Shown: positions 6,244 to 15,215, counted from the first letter of the stretch. The stretch: DNA of 21,680 bases from Acetobacteraceae bacterium (GCA_025356735.1 JANXRT010000469.1:1-21680); one strand, 5' to 3'. Numbers and translations: made by a program. Notes: generated by a model from the sequence alone, not told the origin.

Positions 6244-6254
6244 CGGATAGATCA

Positions 6255-6282
6255 TTGCTTGGATGACGAATTGGGCTAGGTT
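6255..6282 (+). promoter_or_regulatory. Possible sigma-70-type promoter for the ABC importer operon
   Basis: TTGCTT (6255-6260) and TAGGTT (6277-6282) are separated by 16 nt, 30 nt before the first importer gene and just after homospermidine synthase. The match is moderate. Read-through from the polyamine genes is also possible, because no terminator is visible in the 69-nt gap. Confidence 0.3.
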
Positions 6283-6312
6283 CGGCGCAAATACCAGTGG
6301 GAGCCGCGTCCA

Positions 6313-7425
6313 ATGCGTTTCAGTCGAGTCGTCGCGATCCCCTTCGTGCTGGCCAGCCTCGCGACCGCGGCGCGTGCGGAAGTACCGGTGGGCGCGATCG
6401 AGATCCTCAGCGGACCCAACGCCGCCTACGGCACCTCGATCAAGGCCGGGCTCGACCTGGCGCTCGACACGATCAACAAGAAGGGAATACTCGACGGCCA
6501 GAAGATCGCGCTGACGGTCGAGGATTCGGCCGGCAACAAGGACCAGGCGATCAACGCCGCGCGCAAGCTGGTCGGGCGCGACAAGGTGGTGGCGGTGATC
6601 GGGCCGACGCTGTCGAACGAGATGTTCGCGGTCGGGCCGGTGACCAACGAGCGCCGCATACCGACCGTCGGCACCTCGACCACCGCCAACGGCATCACCG
6701 CGATCGGCGACTACATCTTTCGCACCTCGCTGCCGGAATCCGACGTGATCCCGGTGACCCTGAAGAAAGCGCAGGCGCGTGGCGTCAAGACCATCGCGCT
6801 GATGTACGCCAACGACGACGCGTTCTCGAAGTCCGGCTTCGACGTGATGAAGGCAGCGGCGGAGAAATCCGGCCTCAAGATCGTGGCGATCGAGAGTTTC
6901 GGCAGCAAGGACACCGACTTCTCGGCGCAGCTGACGAAGATCAAGGGCCTCAAGCCGGACGCCATCGGCATTTCAGCCCTGGTCGAGCCGGTTTCGGGCG
7001 TGCTGCTGCAGGCGCGCCAGCTCGGCTTCGGGAAGGAGACGCAGTTCATCGGCGGCAACGGCTCCAACTCGCCGAAGCTGGGTGAGATCGCCGGCGCCGC
7101 GGCGGACGGCCTGATTGTCGGCAGCCCATGGTTCATCGCCAAGCCCGATCCGATCAGCGAGAAGTTTGTCTCTGATTTTCAGGCCAAGAACGGCAAGTCG
7201 CCCGACCAGTTCGCCGCCCAGGCCTTCGATGCGATGTTCATCGTGGCGGCGGCGATCGACCGCGCCGGCGCTGCCGATTCCGAGAAGGTTCGCGACGCGC
7301 TTTTGAAGACGAATTATTCCGGGGTGATGGGTCCGTTCACCTTCACCTCCGGCCGCGATCCCGCCTCCACCGAGGGCGTGGTCGTGCTGGAAATGCAAGG
7401 CGGCAAATTTGGCATCGCCAAGTAA
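6313..7425 (+). CDS. livK: ABC importer periplasmic substrate-binding protein (LivK type)
   Basis: This 370-aa periplasmic binding protein belongs to the type I fold used for branched-chain amino acids, amides and urea. Residues 1-22 form a signal peptide ending in ARA before EVPVG. The mature protein begins with the family pattern IEILSGPNAAYGTSIKAGLD. Later landmarks are VVAVIGPTLSNE, VGTSTTANGIT, ALMYANDDAF and FAAQAFDAMFI. GGGAG lies about 9 nt before the ATG. It is the first gene of a complete permease/ATPase set. The ligand cannot be read from sequence. Proximity to agmatinase and ornithine decarboxylase suggests an amino acid or guanidino compound, which is inference only. Confidence 0.88.
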   Translation: MRFSRVVAIPFVLASLATAARAEVPVGAIEILSGPNAAYGTSIKAGLDLALDTINKKGILDGQKIALTVEDSAGNKDQAINAARKLVGRDKVVAVIGPTLSNEMFAVGPVTNERRIPTVGTSTTANGITAIGDYIFRTSLPESDVIPVTLKKAQARGVKTIALMYANDDAFSKSGFDVMKAAAEKSGLKIVAIESFGSKDTDFSAQLTKIKGLKPDAIGISALVEPVSGVLLQARQLGFGKETQFIGGNGSNSPKLGEIAGAAADGLIVGSPWFIAKPDPISEKFVSDFQAKNGKSPDQFAAQAFDAMFIVAAAIDRAGAADSEKVRDALLKTNYSGVMGPFTFTSGRDPASTEGVVVLEMQGGKFGIAK

Positions 7426-7432
7426 GGCGCAT

Positions 7433-7481
7433 CCAAGGGCGCTTCCCTTGGCGGGGTCAGGGGCAGAGCCCCAGCCTTCTT
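7433..7481 (+). repeat. Dispersed two-hairpin intergenic element, copy 1
   Basis: A stem CCAAGGG/CCCTTGG (7433-7439/7445-7451) is followed by CGGGGT and a second stem GGGGC-AGA-GCCCC (7460-7472), then CAGCCTTCTT. The same order and sequence recur at 15155-15204. The element starts 8 nt after the binding-protein stop codon and runs into the TTG start of the next gene, so it supplies the whole gap. The hairpins could attenuate transcription after the binding protein, a common way to keep binding protein in excess over permease. Confidence 0.8.
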
Positions 7482-8361
7482 GCTAAGTCAGCAGCTGGTA
7501 AACGGCGTCCTGCTAGGCGCCACCTACGCGTTGTTCGCGTTGGGGTTCACGCTGATGTTCGGCGTGCTGCGGGTGATCAACCTCACCTACGGCTTCTACT
7601 TCTCCGCCGGCGCATTCATCGCGCTGTTCGCGACGAGGCAATGGGGTTTTTCGATTTGGCTGGCGTTACCCCTCGCCGCGATCGGCTCCGGATTGATCGC
7701 GGTGTTGCTGGACTGGCTGCTGCTGACGAGGCTGCGGGCCAAGGGCGCGCCGGAGCTGGCGTCGTTGATGGTGACGCTGGGGGCCGTGCTGGCGCTGTAT
7801 TCCGCCATGACGCTGCTGTTCGGCCCCGACATCCGACGCCTGCCGCCCGACGTGATCGGCGCCGACGCGCTGGTGTTCGCGGGCATCCGGGTGACGCAGG
7901 CGCAGTTCCTGGTCGTCGGCACCACGGCCGTTTTGGTTCTGGCCCTCGTCGCCCTGATGCGCGGCACCCGGCTCGGCGTCGGCATCCGCGCGATGGCGGA
8001 GCGGCCGGACGCCGCCGAGCTGATGGGCATTGACACGGCCAGGCTGGCGGCGCTGGTTTCGTTCCTGTCCGGCTTTCTCGCCGGCGCCGGCGGCGTGCTG
8101 ATCGGGCTGAATTTCAACGCCATCCAGCCCTACATGGGCGAGCAGATGATGCTGCGCGGCTTCGTCGTCATCATCGTCGGCGGGCTGGGCGACCTGCGCG
8201 GCGCGCTGATCGCCGGATTGCTGCTGGGCGTGATCGAGGTGCTGACCGCGGGCTACCTCGATAGCGGGCTGAAGGAGGCGGTGGCCTTCGCCATCCTGGT
8301 CGCGGTGCTGTGGACACGCCCCTCGGGATTGTTCGGCCAGGCCGTGCTGCGCCGCGCATGA
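7480..8361 (+). CDS. livH: ABC importer inner-membrane permease (LivH type)
   Basis: This 293-aa polytopic permease starts at TTG 7480. The resulting N-terminus, LSQQLVNGVLLGATYALFALG, is exactly where LivH proteins begin, and the next ATG would delete the first membrane segment. About eight hydrophobic segments are visible. The loop RAMAERPDAAELMGID carries the EAA-like ATPase contact motif, and VVIIVGGLGDLRGALIAG is the conserved C-terminal region. No Shine-Dalgarno sequence precedes the TTG, because that stretch belongs to the intergenic repeat, so expression may be weak or depend on read-through. Its stop overlaps the next gene start by ATGA. Confidence 0.9.
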   Translation: MLSQQLVNGVLLGATYALFALGFTLMFGVLRVINLTYGFYFSAGAFIALFATRQWGFSIWLALPLAAIGSGLIAVLLDWLLLTRLRAKGAPELASLMVTLGAVLALYSAMTLLFGPDIRRLPPDVIGADALVFAGIRVTQAQFLVVGTTAVLVLALVALMRGTRLGVGIRAMAERPDAAELMGIDTARLAALVSFLSGFLAGAGGVLIGLNFNAIQPYMGEQMMLRGFVVIIVGGLGDLRGALIAGLLLGVIEVLTAGYLDSGLKEAVAFAILVAVLWTRPSGLFGQAVLRRA

Positions 8362-9202
8362 CCTACCCGCCGTGGCTCGACGACTTCCTGTGGACCTACC
8401 AGAACGTGATCCACGCGCTCGGCATCAACGGGCTGCTGGCGCTGTCGATGTATGTCGTGCTCGCGGTCGGCCAGCTATCGCTCGGCCAGGCGGCATTCAT
8501 GGGGCTTGGCGCGTATTCATCGGCCTTGATGACCCTGAAGCTGCATCTGCCGTTCTTCGTCGTGCTGCCGGCCTCGTGCGTGGTGCCGGCCCTGTTCGCG
8601 CTGGCGATCGGCGTGCCGACGTTGCGGCTGTCGGGCGTCTACCTCGCCATCGCCACCATCGGCCTCGGCGAGGTGCTGCGCGCGATCTATCTCAATCTCG
8701 ACGTTCTCGGCGGCGCGCTTGGCCTGTCGGGCATACCCCAGCGTACCGAGACCTGGATGATCTACCTTCTTCTCATCGTCGCGATCGCCGTCCTGTGGCG
8801 GGTCGGGCACAGCCGCATCGGCCGCGCGATGGAGGCGATGCGCGAGGACCCGAACGCCGCGCAGGTGATGGGCGTGAACGTGCAACGATACCGGCTGGGC
8901 GCGCTGGTGGCCTCCGCCGTGCTGGCCGGCGTCGCCGGCGCGCTCGGCGCCCACGCCTCCAACTTCATCGGTCCCAACGAGTACGGCTTCGAGCCCGCGG
9001 TGACGATCCTGTCCTACGCCCTGCTCGGCGGTATCGGCACGCCATTCGCACCGGTTCTGGGCGCCTGGATACTGACGTTGCTGCCGGAGGTGCTGCGCGG
9101 ATTTTCCGATTTCCGCGGCGTGTTCAACGGCCTCATCATCGTGCTGGCGGTGCTGTTCCTGCCCAACGGCCTGCTCGCCTTGCGCATGAAGCGGCGGGCC
9201 GC

Positions 9203-9206
<4 letters not shown>
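8358..9206 (+). CDS. livM: ABC importer inner-membrane permease (LivM type)
   Basis: This 282-aa second permease of the importer starts at ATG 8358, overlapping the LivH-type stop (ATGA), which indicates translational coupling. An in-frame ATG at 8310 lies inside the preceding gene and is less likely. Several hydrophobic segments are visible. Family landmarks are VGQLSLGQAAFMGLGAYSSA, PTLRLSGVYLAIATIGLGE, the ATPase-contact loop REDPNAAQVMGVN, and ALLGGIGTPFAPVLGA. It is expected to pair with LivH in the membrane. The C-terminal basic tail (RMKRRAA) faces the cytoplasm. Confidence 0.9.
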
Positions 9207-10008
<802 letters not shown>

Positions 10009-10012
<4 letters not shown>

Positions 10013-10719
10013 CCAGCCTCGTGGTCGAGGGCCTGCACGTCTCCTATGGCGCCACCGAGGCGCTGGCCGGCATCGACATCCGCGTCGACAGCGGAAAAAC
10101 CGTCTGCCTGATCGGCGCCAACGGGGCCGGCAAGACCACGACGATGCGCGCGGTCTCCGGCCTGCTGCGGCCCCGCGCCGGCACCATCCGGCTCGACGGC
10201 GCCGACATCTTCGGGATGCGCGCCAACCGGGTAGCCGCGCTGGGCCTGCTGCAGGTGCCGGAGGGCCGCCAGATCTTCGCCGAGCTTTCGGTCGCCGACA
10301 ACCTGGCCCTCGGCGCCTGGCTGGTGCGCGACGACGCCGAGATCGCCCGCCGGCGCGACCAGGTGCTCGCCCGCTTCCCCCGCCTGCGGGAGCGCCTGAA
10401 CCAGCTCGCCGGCTCGATGTCGGGCGGCGAGCAGCAGATGCTGGCGCTCGGCCGCGCGCTGATGGGCGCGCCGAAGCTGCTGCTGCTCGACGAGCCGAGC
10501 ATGGGACTGGCGCCGTTGTTCGTCGAAGAGATTTTCTCGATTCTCGCCGACCTCAGGCGCGAGGGCACGACGATTCTCCTGGTCGAGCAGAACGCCTCCG
10601 CCGCGCTTGAAATCGCCGATTATGCCTATGTGCTCGAAACCGGCCGGATCACGATGCAGGGGCCGGCCAGCGAAATCGCCAACGACCCCGCGGTGATCGC
10701 GGCCTATCTCGGCGGCTGA
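10009..10719 (+). CDS. livF: ABC importer ATP-binding protein (LivF type)
   Basis: This 236-aa second ATPase completes the importer. Walker A is GANGAGKTT at 36-44, followed by VPEGRQIFAELSVADNL, the LivF hallmark around the Q-loop. The signature is SGGEQQMLALGRAL (138-151), Walker B is LLLLDEPSMGLAP (157-169), the H-loop region is VEQN, and the C-terminus ends in AAYLGG. Its ATG overlaps the LivG-type stop (ATGA). The four permease/ATPase genes are therefore fused by overlaps into one translational unit. No clear terminator follows. The next gene has its own promoter-like sequence. Confidence 0.92.
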
Positions 10720-10730
10720 CCAAGCGGGCG

Positions 10731-10759
10731 TTGACGAGCGCGCGGCCTGGCGATAGAAG
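10731..10759 (+). promoter_or_regulatory. Sigma-70-type promoter for the Efe-like cluster
   Basis: TTGACG (10731-10736) and TAGAAG (10754-10759) are separated by the ideal 17 nt, 60 nt before the cupredoxin start. TTGACG is a strong -35 for alphaproteobacteria. Downstream, at 10773-10795, short repeats (GCGAATCACTCGC, CAATTGCAATT) could bind a regulator, but no Fur, RirA or Irr box is clear. Confidence 0.45.
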
Positions 10760-10819
10760 CACCCCGGTAAACGCGAATCACTCGCAATTGCAATTCGACG
10801 GACCAACGGGAGCTAGGAT

Positions 10820-11167
10820 ATGCGGAACGAACTGATCGCTGTGACGTGCAGCGCGCTGCTGGTTGCCAGCCTGGCCGCCGTTGCCCCGCCGGCGCATGCC
10901 GAAGACGCGACGCTCAACCTCACTATCAAGAACCACAAGTTCGATCCGATCGCGCCGACCATCCCCGCCAACACACGGGTAAGGGTCACCTTGCAGAACC
11001 TGGATGCCACCACCGCCGAGTTCATGAGCGACGAGTTCAAGGGCGGCAAGGTCGCGACCGGCGGCCAGACCGTGACCTTCTTCATCGGGCCGCTGAAGCC
11101 CGGCGTGTATGAGATCCATGACGAATACGCCGAGACCGCGTCGAAGACCAAGCTCACCGTCAAGTAG
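10820..11167 (+). CDS. Periplasmic EfeO-type cupredoxin domain protein
   Basis: This 115-aa protein has a signal peptide at residues 1-27 (ending AHA before EDATL) and a single cupredoxin-like beta-sandwich domain. The segments TLNLTIKNHKFDP, AEFMSDEF, VTFFIGPLKPGVYEIHDEYAETA and KLTVK follow the pattern of the N-terminal domain of EfeO and of iron-transport cupredoxins. There is no cysteine in the mature domain, so a classical blue-copper site is impossible. As I recall the EfeO pattern (EFES, EK, DEYH), several acidic or His ligand positions are changed here to M, G and A. GGGAG lies about 9 nt before the ATG. It is the first gene of a cluster ending in a DyP peroxidase, so a periplasmic metal or redox role is inferred. 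Confidence 0.75.
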   Translation: MRNELIAVTCSALLVASLAAVAPPAHAEDATLNLTIKNHKFDPIAPTIPANTRVRVTLQNLDATTAEFMSDEFKGGKVATGGQTVTFFIGPLKPGVYEIHDEYAETASKTKLTVK

Positions 11168-11204
11168 CCAGGCGCCTCGCCGCCCGATCGTCAGGAACCA
11201 GCGT

Positions 11205-12716
11205 TTGACCTCGCACCGAACCACCCGATGGCCGCTTGCGGCCCTTGCCTGCGCGACCTTTGCCGCCGGCACGCAGCCAGCCCGGGCACAGACCACGCCC
11301 GGCGACAACTCGATCAGCGGCTCGTCGCCGCCCGGCGGGCTGCCGGTGCCGAACGCCGAGCCGCTCGCGCCCGGCGACACCTATGCCGAGCGTGTCTGGA
11401 AGCGCTCCAACCTGTTCGGCGACATGGGCGGCCTGCGTGGCCTGCTCGGCGATCACGGCGTGACCATCGGCCTGCAGGAAACCAGCGAGGTGCTCGGCAA
11501 CGTCACCGGCGGCGCGCAGAAGGGCTTCGTCTATGCCGGCGTCACGCTGCTCGGCATTGGCGTCGACACCGGCCGCGCCTTTGGCCTGGAGGGCGGCACG
11601 ATCAATCTTAGCGCATTCCAGATCCATGGCGGCAACCTGGGTTTGCAGAACCTGCGCAGCCTGCAGACCCCCAGCGGGATCGTGGGCGCGCCATCAACCC
11701 GGCTGTGGGAACTTTGGTACCAGCAGTTGTTCCTGGATGGCGATGCCGATGTGAAGATCGGCCAGCAGAGCATCGACCAGGAATTCGACATCAGCTCCGG
11801 CGCCAGCCTGTTCCTCAACACCGTGCTGGGCTGGCCAATCGTTTCGTCCGCCGGGCTCTACGGCGGCGGGCCGACCTATCCGCTGTCCTCGCTCGGCCTG
11901 CGGCTGCGCGCCCGGCCGACCGGGGCCCTCACCCTGCTGGCCGGCGCGTTCGACGACAACCCGGGCGACGGCACCTTCAACGACAACAGCCAGCTGCGCG
12001 GCAACGAGCGCTACGGCGCGCGCTTTAACTTCAACACCGGCGCGCTCTTCATTGCCGAGGCGCAGTACGCCGTCAATCAGCCGGCCAACGGCGACATCGT
12101 GCGCCCGTCGAATGCCTCGGATTCGCAGTTGGCCAACCTGCCCGGCACCTACCGGCTCGGCGCCTGGTTCGATACCGGCCCGTTCAACAGCCAGCGCCAC
12201 GATGCCGCCGGGCTGTCCCTGGCCGATCCGGCCGGCACCGGCGTGCCGGGTCAGATCCACCAGAACTTCAGCCTGTATGGCGTGATCGACCAGATGATCT
12301 GGCGGCCGGACCCGGCCCAGGTGCGGTCGCTCAGCGTCTTCCTGCGGGCCAATGGCGCGCCGGGCGACCGCAACCTGGTCGAGTTCAGCATCAACGCCGG
12401 CCTCGTCGTCAAGGCGCCGCTGCCCGGGCGTGATGGCGACGCGTTCGGCGTCGGCTACGGCCTGGCCAAGGTCAGCGGGGCTGCAAGCCGGCTGGACCGC
12501 GACATCGCCTTCTACACGGCGGCACCCTACCAACGCCGCTCCAGCGAGAGCTTCGTCGAGGTCACCTACCAGATCCAGGTCAACCAGTGGTGGCAGGTCC
12601 AGCCCGACTTCCAATATGTCTTCATGCCCGGCGGCGGCATCCCGAACCCGTATTTTCCGCGTCAGCGGATCAGCAACGAGGCGGTGTTCGGCGTGCGCAC
12701 CAACATCACCTTCTGA
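11205..12716 (+). CDS. oprB: OprB-family carbohydrate-selective porin
   Basis: This is a 503-aa outer-membrane beta-barrel. With TTG 11205 as start, the N-terminus is a proper signal peptide (RWPLAALACATFAAGTQPAR, cleaved after ARA), and AGGA lies 9 nt upstream. ATGs at 11109 and 11118 would overlap the cupredoxin gene and add a disordered basic extension. Family landmarks are GDMGGLRGLLGDHGVTIGLQ, LWELWYQQLF and VKIGQQSIDQEF, then repeated amphipathic strands and a C-terminal aromatic residue (TNITF) needed for barrel assembly. OprB porins usually pass sugars. Lying between a cupredoxin and a DyP peroxidase, this one might pass another small solute. It starts 37 nt after the cupredoxin stop. 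Confidence 0.82.
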   Translation: MTSHRTTRWPLAALACATFAAGTQPARAQTTPGDNSISGSSPPGGLPVPNAEPLAPGDTYAERVWKRSNLFGDMGGLRGLLGDHGVTIGLQETSEVLGNVTGGAQKGFVYAGVTLLGIGVDTGRAFGLEGGTINLSAFQIHGGNLGLQNLRSLQTPSGIVGAPSTRLWELWYQQLFLDGDADVKIGQQSIDQEFDISSGASLFLNTVLGWPIVSSAGLYGGGPTYPLSSLGLRLRARPTGALTLLAGAFDDNPGDGTFNDNSQLRGNERYGARFNFNTGALFIAEAQYAVNQPANGDIVRPSNASDSQLANLPGTYRLGAWFDTGPFNSQRHDAAGLSLADPAGTGVPGQIHQNFSLYGVIDQMIWRPDPAQVRSLSVFLRANGAPGDRNLVEFSINAGLVVKAPLPGRDGDAFGVGYGLAKVSGAASRLDRDIAFYTAAPYQRRSSESFVEVTYQIQVNQWWQVQPDFQYVFMPGGGIPNPYFPRQRISNEAVFGVRTNITF

Positions 12717-12729
12717 CGGGACCACGACG

Positions 12730-13860
12730 ATGCGGCTTCTTCACTTCCTGTTCGGTGCCTGCCTGGGCGGCGCGTTGCTGGCGGATCAGGCCCGGGCCGA
12801 GGCGCCGGCCGGCTTCCTTGAGACGCTGCGCCGTCAGGCGCCGGTGGTCTCCACCGTGCCCGACAACGGCGACCAGAACCCCTATGCCATCGTCGTGGCG
12901 CCGGTATCGGCCGGCGCGATCGAGAAGGACGACGTGCTGGTCAGCAACTTCAACAATGCCAGGAATTTGCAGGGCACCGGCTCGACGATCGTGCGCTACA
13001 CGCCGTCCGCGAAAAGTCTTTCCACCTTCGCGGTCATCCCGGCCAACCTGCCGAACTGCCCCGGCGGAGTCGGCCTCGGCACCGCCATGACGATGCTGAA
13101 ATCCGGCTGGGTCATCGTCGGCAGCGCGCCGAGCACCGACGGCACCACGGCCACGCGGGGCGCGGGCTGCCTGATCGTGCTCGACGCACGCGGCAACGTC
13201 GCGAAAACGATCGCCGGCGAGCACATCGACATGCCATGGGGCAATATGGCGGTGATCGACGATGGTACCGACGCGACCCTGTTCGTCAGCAACGCCGGCT
13301 TCGGCATAGGCGCGCCCGGCGACGAGGCCGCGGTCGTCAACAAGGCCACCATCCTGCGCATCCGACTGCGGATCGCGCCCGGCAAGCCGCCCGAGGTCAC
13401 CGGGCAGACGGTCGTCGGCGACGGCTTCGGCGCCCAGGCCGATGCCGGCGCGTTCCTGATCGGCCCGACCGGGCTGGCGCTCGGCGCCGGCGGCACGCTG
13501 TATGTTTCCGACGCCATCGGCAATCGTATCACCGCGATCGACCGTGCCACGACCCGCAACGACAGCGCCGGCCAGGGCACCGAGGTAACCAAGAACGGCC
13601 TGTTCCGCCGGCCACTGGCGATGGCGCTGGTGACCACGGGGGCCGGCAACGGCCACCTGCTGGTCGCCAACGGCCTCAATGGCCAGGTCGTGGAGGTGGA
13701 CCCCGTCTCCGGCCGCCAGATCTACGCGCGCTGGATCGACGCCAACAAGGCGCAGCTGCCGCCCGGCAGCGGCGACCTGTTCGGCATCGCGATGACCCCG
13801 GCGGGTGACGGCTTCTATTACGTGATGGACGAACTAAATATGCTGGGTCTGGCGAAATAA
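12730..13860 (+). CDS. Secreted beta-propeller-like (NHL/SMP-30 type) protein
   Basis: This 376-aa protein has a signal peptide at residues 1-23 (ending ARA). The remainder looks like a six- or seven-bladed propeller: recurrent segments such as DDVLVSNFNNARNLQG (68-82), ATLFVSNAG (182-190), GPTGLALGAGGTLYVSDAIG (245-264), GHLLVANGLNGQVVEVDP (308-325) and GIAMTPAGDGFYYVMDE (352-368) alternate a hydrophobic strand with turn residues, as in NHL or SMP-30/gluconolactonase-like proteins. C110 and C147 could form a disulfide. It starts 13 nt after the porin stop and 12 nt separate it from the DyP gene, so co-expression is likely. No catalytic residues are recognisable. A substrate-binding or scaffold role in the periplasm is a guess. 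Confidence 0.7.
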   Translation: MRLLHFLFGACLGGALLADQARAEAPAGFLETLRRQAPVVSTVPDNGDQNPYAIVVAPVSAGAIEKDDVLVSNFNNARNLQGTGSTIVRYTPSAKSLSTFAVIPANLPNCPGGVGLGTAMTMLKSGWVIVGSAPSTDGTTATRGAGCLIVLDARGNVAKTIAGEHIDMPWGNMAVIDDGTDATLFVSNAGFGIGAPGDEAAVVNKATILRIRLRIAPGKPPEVTGQTVVGDGFGAQADAGAFLIGPTGLALGAGGTLYVSDAIGNRITAIDRATTRNDSAGQGTEVTKNGLFRRPLAMALVTTGAGNGHLLVANGLNGQVVEVDPVSGRQIYARWIDANKAQLPPGSGDLFGIAMTPAGDGFYYVMDELNMLGLAK

Positions 13861-13872
13861 GGGGGTGCTGAC

Positions 13873-15141
13873 ATGAAATTCGGCAACTCGCGCCGCTTCT
13901 TCCTTGGTGCCGCCGGCGGCCTGGCCGCGGCGTCCGGCATCGGTTTCCCATTCCGGGCCTCCGCCGCAAACCGTCCCGGCGTCGAGCCGTTCCATGGCGA
14001 GCACCAGGCGGGGATCGCCACCAAGCAGCAGAAGCACACCTACCTCGCCGCGTTTGACTTGATGGCGAAAGATCGGTCCGAATTGATAAGGCTGCTGCAA
14101 GGCTGGAGCGCGGCCAGCGTTCGGCTGACCGCCGGACGGCCCATCCCCGACAGGACCTCCGACGAGCAGTTAATCGCCGACGGCGGCAGCGCCCAGGGGC
14201 TGGACCCCGCCCGCCTGACGCTGACCTTCGGCTTCGGGCCGACCCTGTTCGAGCGCGCCGGCCAGGATCGCTTCGGCCTTGCCGCCCGCCGGCCGGCGGC
14301 GCTGGTCGAGCTGCCGCGCTTCAACGGCGACCAGCTCGAACCCGCCCGTTGCGGCGGCGACCTATCGGTGCAGGCCTGCGCCGACGACCCGCAGATCGCC
14401 TTCCACGCCATCCGCGAACTCGCCCGGCTTGGCTACGGCAGCGTGCGGATGCGCTGGGGCCAGGCCGGCTTCATGCCCGATACCCGAAGCTCAGGCACCG
14501 GGCGCAACCTGATGGGGTTCAAGGACGGCACCAACAATCCCGATTCGTCCGGTAGCCGGCGCGTCGGCACCCCCGACATGCCGCGCGATTTTTCCGAAGT
14601 CGTCTGGGTGGGCAACGATGGCCCGGCCTGGATGCGTGGCGGCAGCTACATGGTGACGCGCCGCATCCGCATCGCGCTCGAGCACTGGGACCGCACGCCG
14701 GTGGACTACCAGGAGGAGGTCGTCGGCCGCCACAAGGCATCCGGCGCACCGCTGGGGCAAAAGAACGAGTTCGCGCCGCTCGATCTCGCCGCGATCCACG
14801 CCGACGGCGCCCCCGTGCTGCCGGAAAGCTCGCACGCCCGGTTAGGCTCGGCGGTCGCCAATCAGGGCGCGCAGATGTTCCGCCGCGGCTATTCCTACAA
14901 CGAGGCGAGTGCCGTCACCGCCGAGCGCTGGCCGCCCTGGCGCCAGGGCATGATGTTCGACGCCGGGCTGCTGTTCATGGCCTACCAGCGCGACCCGCGC
15001 GCCGCCTTCATCCCGGTGTTCGAGCGGATGGCGAAGCTGGATGCGATCAACCAGTTCACCACCCACGTCGGCAGCGGCATCTTCGCCTGTCCGCCCGGGG
15101 CACCACCGGGCGGCTTTGTAGGTCAAGAGCTGTTCACCTAA
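13873..15141 (+). CDS. efeB: Tat-exported DyP-type heme peroxidase (EfeB family)
   Basis: This 422-aa dye-decolorizing peroxidase is predicted to be periplasmic. The N-terminus NSRRFFLGAAGG is a twin-arginine signal, so the enzyme is folded, with heme, before export. The DyP hallmark GFKDG lies at 215-219 (D218 catalytic), H321 in SSHARLGS is the likely proximal heme ligand, and R339 (RRGYSY) is in the distal region. The C-terminus (FMAYQRDPRAAFIPVFERM, GSGIFACPPG) matches EfeB deferrochelatases. EfeB enzymes are reported to oxidise ferrous iron or help extract iron from heme alongside EfeU and EfeO. Neither EfeU nor the M75 domain of EfeO is encoded in this window. GGGGG lies about 9 nt before the ATG. 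The second dispersed repeat follows its stop. Confidence 0.92.
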   Translation: MKFGNSRRFFLGAAGGLAAASGIGFPFRASAANRPGVEPFHGEHQAGIATKQQKHTYLAAFDLMAKDRSELIRLLQGWSAASVRLTAGRPIPDRTSDEQLIADGGSAQGLDPARLTLTFGFGPTLFERAGQDRFGLAARRPAALVELPRFNGDQLEPARCGGDLSVQACADDPQIAFHAIRELARLGYGSVRMRWGQAGFMPDTRSSGTGRNLMGFKDGTNNPDSSGSRRVGTPDMPRDFSEVVWVGNDGPAWMRGGSYMVTRRIRIALEHWDRTPVDYQEEVVGRHKASGAPLGQKNEFAPLDLAAIHADGAPVLPESSHARLGSAVANQGAQMFRRGYSYNEASAVTAERWPPWRQGMMFDAGLLFMAYQRDPRAAFIPVFERMAKLDAINQFTTHVGSGIFACPPGAPPGGFVGQELFT

Positions 15142-15154
15142 AGTAAGAGGGTCA

Positions 15155-15204
15155 CAAGGGACTTGTCCCTTGGCGGGGTTTGGGGCAGAGCCCCATCCTT
15201 CCTT
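15155..15204 (+). repeat. Dispersed two-hairpin intergenic element, copy 2
   Basis: CAAGGGACTTGTCCCTTG (15155-15172) is an 18-bp inverted repeat with a TT centre. It is followed by GCGGGGTT and the stem GGGGC-AGA-GCCCC (15182-15194), then ATCCTTCCTT. It matches copy 1 at 7433-7481 in order, spacing and most bases, and has the same orientation relative to its flanking genes. It begins 14 nt after the EfeB stop and ends just before the GGAG of the next gene, so it probably acts as a terminator or mRNA end stabiliser between unrelated units. Confidence 0.8.
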
Positions 15205-15215
15205 GGAGCCATCCG

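Noticed and set aside
8372..9202. Long in-frame extension upstream of the LivG-type ATPase
   Set aside because: It lies wholly over the LivM permease gene in another frame and is Arg-rich; the GTG at 9203 matches the family N-terminus and overlaps the stop.
10773..10795. Fur/RirA/Irr-type iron box before the cupredoxin gene
   Set aside because: GCGAATCACTCGC has only a 4-bp inverted repeat and does not extend to a 7-1-7 or TGA-N9-TCA pattern, so I make no iron-regulator call.
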